DNA of 64,000 nt from Neurospora crassa OR74A. Its lineage: Eukaryota > Ascomycota > Sordariomycetes > Sordariales > Sordariaceae. A program made the position numbers and the translations under genes. Of the stretch, positions 55,501 to 64,000 are shown in pieces. The notes below the pieces were generated by a model. That model did not search any database, was not told the origin of the DNA, and saw nothing but the letters and a program-made list of their open reading frames with translations. Where the stretch lies: assembly GCF_000182925.2 (NCBI RefSeq), contig NC_026504.1:372001-436000 (forward strand), written 5' to 3'. The number at the start of each line of letters is the position of its first letter. Position 1 is the first letter of the stretch.

Positions 55501-58443
55501 AGGCTTCTCTAGGAGTGCTGAGATCAAAGAAGCAAGCAATCTTGGTCGCAAGCTTCATACCCTCCAGACACAGCTTGTTCACATCCAGGTTATGTGTCTT
55601 TTGCATCTGGCTGGACAGGGCCGAGAAGAAGGACATCCACGTCACATCAAACATGGGCGATACATGCTTGAACGAGGTAGCGGGGATGAACTTGATGCCG
55701 CCCATCTTTTGCGCATTCTTCCGTTGACTACGGTACAAGTCCTTGAAGAGCTGCTCCGACCGAATGGCGATTTCTTCAGACTGTTGAGCATATGCCTCCC
55801 TCTGCAGGTCACGACCGACGTTGGAAAAGGCCTGGCCAAGTCCAGCAGCCAGACCGGTTGACTGTGCTGGAAGCGTTCCCGCCGCAGCCGCCGCTTCCCG
55901 CTCACTCTTGAGGACAATCTCGTTGTTGGCAATATCGTCGTAGATGCTGATGAGGTACTCGTCCGGAAGGTTGGCGTTATCGTTGATACCGCGGTTGTTC
56001 TTGATAAAGTCCTCCTTGGTCATGCGCCTGACAATCTTGCTGCTGTGGAGATCCGTGTTCAGCATGATGACGGAGTACGCCAGCACATAAGGGGTATCAG
56101 CATTGGCAAAGGCCTTGGGGTTTCCCAGCATGTATCGGTTGGCGAACTTGAGCATGAAACGATCAATCTTTTGGGCCTCACCGGGCAAGCGGAAAGCCTG
56201 AAGAAACTGGCGCAAGGCATCCACGAAGCGCTTCTTGGTGAAGTCCATGGTGTCGACGAAAGCGTGCATGATGTCAATGTTCTTCTGATCACCCTCACCG
56301 AGGTATTCGCCGATCTGGGCCTTGTCCAGCCTCTCCTCGCTGATCAAGAACTTGGCAATGGCGTCGGGCGTGTCTTCGGGGATAAAGCCTTCCTTCAACA
56401 ACAATTTGATGCCGTTCTTGGGCTTGTAGTTGAACACGCGGATAGCGTTTCCGAGAGCCGTCTTCCTCTGCTTTTCCTTTTCCAGCTGGTCGGGGTCATC
56501 GTCAAGCAGCGGTGTCGATGGCATGGTCGGGGTGTCTAAACGGGATAGGGACTCGCCCATGATCGAAGGGTCCATGGATTCCCGGATCTCATCGCTTGAC
56601 GGCCGTCTTTCGGAAATGCCCGTTCCCGTGGTGATGACCTCTGGGCGCCCTGGATGGGACCAGTTGAGAAGCGACCTAAGCGACTCAACAAGGGAATCCA
56701 GAGCTTGCCTCTTTAGAACATAGTCCTTGGGGATATCGCCATCGGTGTCGGTATTTTGGGCTATCAGGGCAACGGTAAGTGGTGGTGGCAAAACGTTGCG
56801 CATCTGCCACTCGCTGGCTGACCCATACTTGGCATGGTTTTCCTCGTACTGCTGTTCTTGTAGTGCCGTGACGGTCGTAGACGACGTCGCAAACTTGGAC
56901 AAGTCCTCGACGATGCGCTGGAAAATATTGTCGACATTTCGGTCGCAATCGTAATTAAGGTAGAACTCGACCAATGCCCGGGGATCCTCACATAGCCTCT
57001 TGAGGATACTGACAAAGGCGAGCTTCTGGGACAAGGGGGCGGTCCTCCGCGCCAAAAGGGCTAGGTAGATTTCGTTCAAGAAGACCTCGATTTCTTTCTG
57101 TTGGCGTGTTAGCACATGTCCTCCCTGTTCCTACCAAAGCACAGCACACGACAAACCTTGAATGGAGCCCTCATGTACTTGAGCATTAGCCAAAAGATCT
57201 CACAGCAAATATTAAATACTCTATCGACCGAGCTAGCCCCGTTCCGTGTGATACTCAAACACAGATAGTACTTTGTGGCCTGCAAAAAGCTGGTGGGCTC
57301 GTTGTTCTTGGTATTGGTGATGGTACAGTAGGGCGAAGTGAAAACAGAAATGTTGTTGTTGAGAAGGGTGTGGATGAGGTGGAGGGAGATGAGCTTGGAC
57401 CGCATGGGCTGGCCGCGGAGGTCGTAGAGCTGGTCGGGCGGCAGGATCTTGGTCGAGAGGTTGCAGAAGGAGCGGAAGACGAGGTAGGCGTCGCGGATGT
57501 ACACTTCGTCCTCGGCGTCCAACGACTCGGGGCTGTCCTCCTGGGCGCTCTCGGGCACGCTCTGTTCCGACACGGACCTCGCAGGCTTCCTGTTGGGTTT
57601 TAGCTGGGTGACCATGGTAGGGCCATCTCCGAGATTGGAGTCGTCGAAGCTCTTGCGGTGCTCGAGGTCCTTGAGGGTGAGCTTGGGGCCGTCGCCGTTG
57701 CCATCCCCATCTTGTAATTGCGATTCGGACGCATCTTCGGGGACGTTCTCGTCATCGTCTCCGTTGGCCTCCTCTTGTGTGGAATTTTGACCGTCGGATG
57801 AGCCGTTGACGTTGAAACTGCTCTGGCTCCGCTTCAGCTTGCTCAGATTGGCGCGGGCCTCCCTCATGTGCAGCCTGGCGCTGACTCTCTCGAACACGGT
57901 TCCGACCATTTGTGTGAGGGTCCCCTGGGCGACCTGCTGGTTGGCCGTACTCCTGGAAAGGAGGAAGATGTTGTAAACCTGGCGCACAGCCTTGAGCAGG
58001 CCGGCGCCGTGGACGACAATCTTGTCATTGAGGACGGCGGCCAAGAGGGACTTGACAATCTGTAGCTGGATCTCGACCAGGGTGGCCTCGCCCTGGAAGC
58101 AGTCGCAGATGGTGTCGATGGCGCGTTCGATTAGGGGCAGGTATTGCTGCTGTTGTGGTTGGCCATCCTCGCTCGCCGCCGCGGACCGGCCGGAAGGGAC
58201 GGAGAAGTAGGTGGAGGAGATGAGCTTGCCGATGCAGTCGAGGGCGGTTGTAGTCAAGGGGATGGTGCCGGACTTGGTGGCTAGTCGGAGGGGGGCGAAG
58301 ATGACCTCGGGGTCGGGGAGCTGCTGGTCGTTTGTCTTGATGGCTTCCTGGGCCTTTTGCGCCAATTCGGCCAGCTCCTTATTCTTGCCGGCATTGGCGG
58401 CAATGACGTCTAGAGAGGACGTCACGAACTTGAGGGAACTCAT
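52562..58443 (-). CDS. sec7: Sec7/BIG-type guanine nucleotide exchange factor for ARF, 1940 aa
   Basis: Two exons, 58443-57157 and 57097-52562, separated by a 59-bp phase-0 intron between MRAPFK and KEIEVFLNEIYL, give 1940 residues, the usual size of Sec7/BIG proteins. It activates ARF GTPases at the trans-Golgi for vesicle budding. The N-terminal DCB/HUS half includes the acidic linker DDDENVPEDASES and the HUS words NNRGINDN-type loops further on. The catalytic Sec7 domain covers about residues 638-826 (NAIRVFNYKPKNGIKLL to YDDIANNEIVLK). FRLPGEAQKIDR carries the catalytic glutamic finger, about Glu736, and MLNTDLHSSK is intact. Downstream are the HDS regions (for example GWRTMFGVFTVAAKD and EEGFWFPVLFAFHDVLMTGE). 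The C-terminal 100 residues are Ser/Gly-rich and end in an Arg/Glu repeat (EREREREGEREGEG). It is divergent from mrp-3 across 2.8 kb. Confidence 0.95.
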
Positions 58444-61237
58444 GGTTGGAGGTGGTGGCCGAGGGCGGGACAGATGGCCATTCGTCGTCGTGGTGCTTCA
58501 GCGCATCTGACGGGGGGGCTGTTGTTGACTTCTTGATGTCGAGGACAGGGGAGAGTGTAGTATAAGCGGCGGAGGGAGGGGCTTCAGTTCTTCCTCTTGA
58601 GTCGTGTAGCGTGTTATGTTGATCGAAACGGAATGGGAGCTGCTGAATAATAATGGCAGCAAAGAGGTAAGCTTCCTTTGTTCGTCTATTTCCAATATAT
58701 CCGTCACCCCAGCTGCTTGGTATTAGGTGTAGGTGTAGGTGTAGGTGTAGATGTCGCGTATGTGTTATGTGGCTAACTGTTCACAGCTCTTGGTATTTCG
58801 TCAGGGTGCAGCAATGGATGGATGGCTTCTCGATTCGATGTTGTCGAGTTCGGGGTTCCGTTCGTCTTCTGGAACAATCAAAGATAATCTGGGGCTTGTA
58901 TGGAGATCGCCAGTTTCAGACTTGGTGCTCGGTAGAGACGACAATGGATGCTGCCCTGGTCCCCCTCGTACACTACCTATGGTACCCGGACTTGCTGTCT
59001 TTCGCCAATCTGGACTTGCACTTTTGAAAATGGACGGGATGAAGGCCGAGTCCGTGCCTCGTGTCCTGGGCGGGCTGAGTAAGGTAACCTAGAGGTATGT
59101 AGGTCCCGTCCGAGTCGGCGGGCGAGCGGTTGCTACGGTGGCTCGGTAGGTGGTCAGGTCCCTCTCTCCCTCCCCTCTGAATCTCATTCCCCAGTGTTGT
59201 CGTCATGTTTTGGCCAATCACGATGCAACATGGAGGCTACTTACCTAGGTCTAGCATGGGATTGCGACAACTCAGCGGCGCGCGGCCTGTGACTGCTGAC
59301 TTGCCGACCGAAACAGTGGAAGTTGACAGCAAGCCTTCAATTGAAGAGTGGGTCCATCAAGACCCTGATGGCTGCAGTGAGTGTCGCGGGCACGGACCAT
59401 TCCCGACCCTTCCACTTCCCTTCCTCTTCCATCAGGTACCTACACGTACCTACGTACCTCTCACTTTATCTCCGTACGTATCAATCTATCTGCCAGCCGC
59501 TTTGCCTGCCGGAACTGCAGCCGTGGATACTCTTTTTGACGCATGGGTCAGTAATTGGTCTGTTCATTGGTAGCCCGCCGCCGGCGTCAGCTTTTGAAGA
59601 ATCCGATGATAGCCATTCAATCCCGTCTTCCATTGTAGATATGGATCCCATCTCTTTTGCGTATCAGTTGTCTTTGGACATATTGGACACCGGTGATCCA
59701 TGACACGGCGTATTTCACATCCATCGGAGGGAAGCCAAACTGTAACTTGTGTTACTACCATAGGCTTGGAGTCTTGATGGTATGAATACCTCGTGGGAAG
59801 TTTAATCAATAACCAAGTCGTGTGCCTTTTCAGCTTCTACAACACGATCTCAGGGCAACTCGGATACGAAGCTCTTCAGAGGTTGGGAATATGACTGATG
59901 ACGAGAGACCGTTGTTAGCTGCTCCTGATTGCTTGTACATACGAAAACTGAAATGTCATCACCAGTCCAATTTTGTCATTATATGCCATTCTGCAGCATC
60001 TCTCATGGATCGGGTCCCTTAGTTTGACATCACTGACACTGCAGAGTCCAATCCTCTTGGAGTTGACGGTTTCCATCGCAATCAAATCCTCCGATCGGCC
60101 CGCAGAACGTAATCCGTACCTTAGCGCGAACTGTTATGGATCCGTGCAGCTGCCAGTCCGATGTCCCTGTCAGCACTTCATCTCTCTCGAGGTTGTTCAT
60201 CGGAGAACTGTTGAAGTCCGCATCTCACTTTGGTCCATAAGGTTACTTGATATTCAGGTCTTCATAACTCGCAAATACAGATAGCACCTCCATGCGCGCT
60301 GCTCATACATATAGATATTCAAACAAGATATCACTGCTCCAAAGCTAGGTTAGCTTGACAATTCCAGTTCGTGATTGCAACCTCTCTTATCAAGTAATCA
60401 ATCATCCATCTGCCCCCATTAGGCTTAGCGTCATTTACTCCCCGTTGCGCGACCGGGGGATTCTCAAAGCTTGGCCTCCTGCTGTCTTTGGGCACCGGGC
60501 AGCTGCGAGGCCGTGCTAGCCCTGAAATAGCCTGGCCTTGGCTCGGCGGGGGCTCTGCTTACGCTGGAACTGCTGGGGGGAGCTTCCCCCAACTGTTGGG
60601 AGAAATCGCAGGGGGGCAGAGAGCAAGGAGCTGAGGGGACACAAGGCGGGCAGTGAGTGTGGTGAGTGTGGTTGGTGACGGGAAGTGAGAAAGTGTGATG
60701 CCACCGCCGCAGTGGAGAGAGAGGGAAAAAAAAAAAAAAAAAAAAAGTTCACGAGTGTCGCCGATTGAAGTCCGGCTCCGTATCCCGCCGCTGCCCGCTG
60801 TCATCTTCCTGTTGTGCTCTCCACGACGAATCCGTCATTCAGGTCGAATCTCATCTCGCGCAGTCTTCCATCTTTCCAAACCTGCAATCTTCCCGTTCTT
60901 TTTCCACTCTTTTTCCGCATCAACCTGACTCGCGCAGTCGACGACTTACACCTCCAGGCTTGGCCCTACTGCGAATCCGCGTCCATCAATCAGACATCCC
61001 GGCCTCCCTCCGCACAAGCCAGCTTCTCCAACCCGCGTCCCTCTGCCCCCCTCCCCCCCGGTCGGCCTTTCCCCTCTCCAAGGTCCTGCCGCCGCTGCCA
61101 CTGCTGCTGAGTGCTGCTCCTCCAGCTTGGTTTGGAATCCCCACATAAACATTCCATACTAGCAAATTGAACACAACCTCCTCTCTCAAAAAAAACACCA
61201 CCACAACCACCCAACCTTCACATCACACCCTCTCACC
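58444..61237. promoter_or_regulatory. 2.8-kb region upstream of sec7 and mrp-3
   Basis: No additional gene was supported. Five GTAGGT units lie near 58725-58751 in front of sec7, and a run of 22 As lies at 60726-60747. The last 400 bp before mrp-3 are strongly C-rich and end with CAACCTTCACATCACACCC just before the ATG, a typical Neurospora leader. Confidence 0.5.
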
Positions 61238-62919
61238 ATGATCGTCCCCGTCCTCTCAAGGCAGGCTCTCCGCCATGCCAGCGTCGCCCGTGTCGCCCTC
61301 CCCAGCCTCACAAGATGGTACGCCTCGTACCCCCCTCACACCGTCGTCAAGATGCCCGCCCTCTCGCCCACCATGACCTCGGGCGGTATTGGCGCATGGC
61401 AGAAGAAGCCCGGTGACAAGATCGAGCCCGGTGAGGTGCTCGTCGAGATCGAGACCGACAAGGCCCAGATGGACTTTGAGTTCCAGGAGGAGGGTGTCCT
61501 CGCCAAGATCCTCAAGGACTCGGGCGAGAAGGACGTCGCCGTTGGCAACGTAAGTACCTACCTACACTACCTGTCGAGCCACGAGTCATCATACCTGCCA
61601 AACACTCCAGCCCTACCTACTCCAACTCCATGACTCCATGCACATCTCCTCCCATCCCGACCCTCTTCCCCACTCGACCCTGAATCCACTCTTCTTCCTT
61701 TATGCCTCGTGCGCGCCTCGTGCCCTGTGTCTCGCCTGTCGGGTGATATGTCATGGTGCCGTTGAGCGTCTACACGCCCCGCGTCGCCTTAGCTTGTGCG
61801 CGCCTAATGTAGACAGACGACCCATGCTGACCATGCTTCTTCCTCCTTCTCTAGCCCATTGCCATTCTCGTCGAGGAGGGCACCGACGTCAACGCCTTCA
61901 AGGACTTCACCCTCAAGGATGCCGGCGGCGAGACCTCCCCCGCTGTCCCCAAGGATGAGCCCAAGAACGAGAGCACCGCCAGCGCTCCGACCCCCGCTCC
62001 TACTCCCGCTCCCGAGCCCGAGAACACTAGCTTCACCGGCCGCTTCCAGACTGCCCTCGAGCGCGAGCCCAACGCTCTCCCCGCTGCCAAGAGACTCGCT
62101 CGCGAGAAGGGCATCGACCTGCGCAACGTCAAGGGCTCTGGTCCCGGTGGCAAGATCACTGAGGAGGATGTCAAGAAGGCTCTTGCTAGCGCTCCCGCTG
62201 CCGGTGCCGCCGCCGCTGCCTACACTGATGTCCCCATCTCTGGCATGCGCAAGACTATTGCCGCCCGCTTGAAGGAGTCTGTCACGGAGAACCCCCACTT
62301 CTTCGTTTCCACCAACCTCTCCGTCAGCAAGCTTCTCAAGCTCCGCCAGGCGCTCAACAGCTCTGCTGATGGCCGCTACAAGCTTTCGGTCAACGACTTC
62401 CTCATCAAGGCCATGGGTATTGCTTCCAAGCGCGTCCCTACCGTCAACAGCTCGTGGCGCGACGGTGTCATCCGCCAGTTCGAGACCGTCGACGTTTCCG
62501 TTGCCGTCGCCACCCCCAACGGCCTCATCACCCCCATTGTCAAGGGTGTCGAGGGCAAGGGTCTCGAGAGCATCTCGGCCGCCGTCAAGGAGCTCGCCAA
62601 GAAGGCCCGCGACGGCAAGCTCAAGCCCGAGGAGTACCAGGGTGGCAGCATCTCCATCTCCAACATGGGCATGAACCCCGCCGTCCAGAGCTTCACCGCC
62701 ATCATCAACCCTCCCCAGGCCGCCATCCTTGCCGTTGGCGCCCCCCAGAAGGTTGCCGTCCCCGTTGAGAACGAGGATGGCACCACCGGTGTCTCTTGGG
62801 ACGAGCAGATCATCGTCACTGCCAGCTTTGACCACAAGGTTGTCGATGGTGCTGTCGGTGCCGAGTGGATCCGCGAGTTGAAGAAGGTCATTGAGAACCC
62901 TCTCGAGCTCCTCCTTTAA
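61238..62919 (+). CDS. mrp-3: Pyruvate dehydrogenase E2, dihydrolipoamide acetyltransferase (MRP-3), 458 aa
   Basis: Exons 61238-61549 and 61855-62919, with a 305-bp phase-0 intron, give 458 residues. The enzyme moves the acetyl group from lipoamide to coenzyme A in the mitochondrial matrix and forms the core of the pyruvate dehydrogenase complex. An Arg/Ala/Ser-rich import signal occupies about residues 1-28. A lipoyl domain follows, with ETDKAQMD (lipoylated Lys75). A Pro/Ala-rich linker ([13 protein letters not shown]), an E1/E3-binding domain (about 175-212, [20 protein letters not shown] then [11 protein letters not shown]) and the catalytic domain (about 228-458) complete the order. The active-site motif is [10 protein letters not shown] with His431 and Asp435. 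There is a single lipoyl domain, as in other fungi. From memory it matches the Neurospora protein first described as ribosome-associated MRP3; I could not check this against a database. Confidence 0.97.
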
Positions 62920-64000
62920 ACGCGAATAGCACTCTGTTTTGGATGACGTTCAGTGGAGTTATACGGATCGAGCGACTGCAAACTAGATAGCAGTCACTTG
63001 GCCCCAAGTTCACGGCAGGCCGGCGCATGAGATTTTATAGAAATGGGCAGGCATTGGAAGGATGGATGAATGGATGGGAGGAAGAGAGGTGATGGAATGA
63101 CAATGTCAGTCAGTTGGTTGACAAAAAAGCGAGCTGATGCTACAAAAGCTTTTGGGAGGTTCCATTCAGTGTCATGTTTGTGTTCTCTCTCAACCACCAT
63201 ATGTATAATGATTCGATCCCACTTTTTATAAGCAAAAACTTGAGCATGAGGTGTGCGGGAAATACAGGAAATCTTTGTTTCTTTTTCGTTTGTTAGAGTT
63301 GAGTTCAGCCCCGGCATCGGTTAGGCAACTTGAGGACTTTTGGATACAGGATTTGGGAATGGCACCCCAATCTGTTTGTCCATTTCTAGCCAAATATGTG
63401 GTCGAAGCTGCCATGTTTTGGCAAACCTGCTGCTTGGCTGAGGATACCAATTTTAATTTTGGATATCAGTATTTGGACAGATTCTGCTTTGGCAAAGCGA
63501 GGAAAGGTCCTGACCAGGGGGCATCATAAGTGTGATGCCAAGATAATGGGCGGCGGCCGCTGGTGTTGATGAACAACGAGGTGTCAGACTGTCAACTTCC
63601 AGACCGACCGCGGCAGACGGCACCAGTTGACTTTCTGCTTATGGCCAAGCGGCCGGATGAGATTGACCTTCGTCTGCTCCTTCCCTGAGAGCATACTGGA
63701 ATGTTATCAAGGCTGAGTAACAAAGTGGAAGAGCTCCTGCCCACTCTGAGCATCATGACTGCTGACTGAAGGCAGTCACTACTGAGATCTCAAGCACCCA
63801 TCGACCTGCCTGATTCAGGGATTCTCGCTGTGCCGCGCTCCAGCCCCTTTTCTGTTTCTTTTCCCTTTTTTTCTTCTTTTTTTTTTCCCCGCCCTCTCTT
63901 CTCGCCCAGTCTTCAGTGTGTGCTGTCTGCCTCCTACATTTTTATCACGGATGGTCTGCTGCCCTGCTCCTGACTTCTGCCGCTTTCCCATGACACCTGC
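62920..64000. other. Region downstream of mrp-3
   Basis: No gene recognised. The final 200 bp contain long T and CT tracts (63830-63915) like those in front of Neurospora start codons, so a plus-strand gene may begin beyond the window. Confidence 0.4.

Overview
The window is nuclear DNA of a filamentous ascomycete, almost certainly Neurospora crassa or a very close relative. The gene at 61238-62919 encodes a 458-residue pyruvate dehydrogenase E2 that matches, as far as I can recall it, the Neurospora protein MRP-3. Short GT-AG introns, pyrimidine-rich leaders, many simple repeats, and a tract with the repeat-induced point mutation (RIP) signature (TA-rich, poor in CA and TG, CG retained) all fit that genus.

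The window has two compartments. The right third (43.6-62.9 kb) holds conserved housekeeping genes: a polyadenylation factor (Fip1), an FG nucleoporin (Nup49), an RNA polymerase III subunit (Rpc31/RPC7), an Hsm3/PSMD5-like proteasome assembly protein, the large ARF exchange factor Sec7, and mitochondrial MRP-3. Neighbours are arranged mostly as divergent pairs: fip1/nup49, rpc31/hsm3 and sec7/mrp-3. A PTH11/rhodopsin-type seven-helix membrane protein lies at 27.6-29.0 kb.

The left two thirds (1.4-42.8 kb) is accessory. After a RIP-degraded AT-rich tract (1-1450) it is dominated by one divergent gene family I do not recognise from any named family. Six copies have readable gene models, called here A (2192), C (5981), D (8902), G (14944), H (21218) and I (38280); H, A, C and D have no internal stop. 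At least four are decayed: B (4379-5730), E (10876), F (12231) and J (41480). Members share an acidic segment ending in a Trp-x-x-Leu motif, an exon of about 35-43 codons, an exon of exactly 27 codons, then an exon opening TK(I/V/L)(S/T)N. That last exon runs into a basic, nuclear-localisation-like stretch and a long Asn/Gln/Asp/Ser-rich tail. A, C and D are a short subfamily. G, H and I carry an extra N-terminal domain with a conserved GQT(R/K)P motif. The copies look like tandem duplicates that diverged far enough to persist in a genome with RIP.

Other points of note are a 639-bp TA-flanked inverted-repeat element with RNA polymerase III-like boxes inside the first intron of G, in-frame TAG codons at matching positions in G and I, tandem-repeated exon-like blocks at 19.2-20.0 kb and 25.7-26.1 kb, and a gene-poor 8-kb stretch from 29.1 to 37.4 kb. 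Exon boundaries were deduced by eye from splice consensus, reading phase and paralogue alignment.
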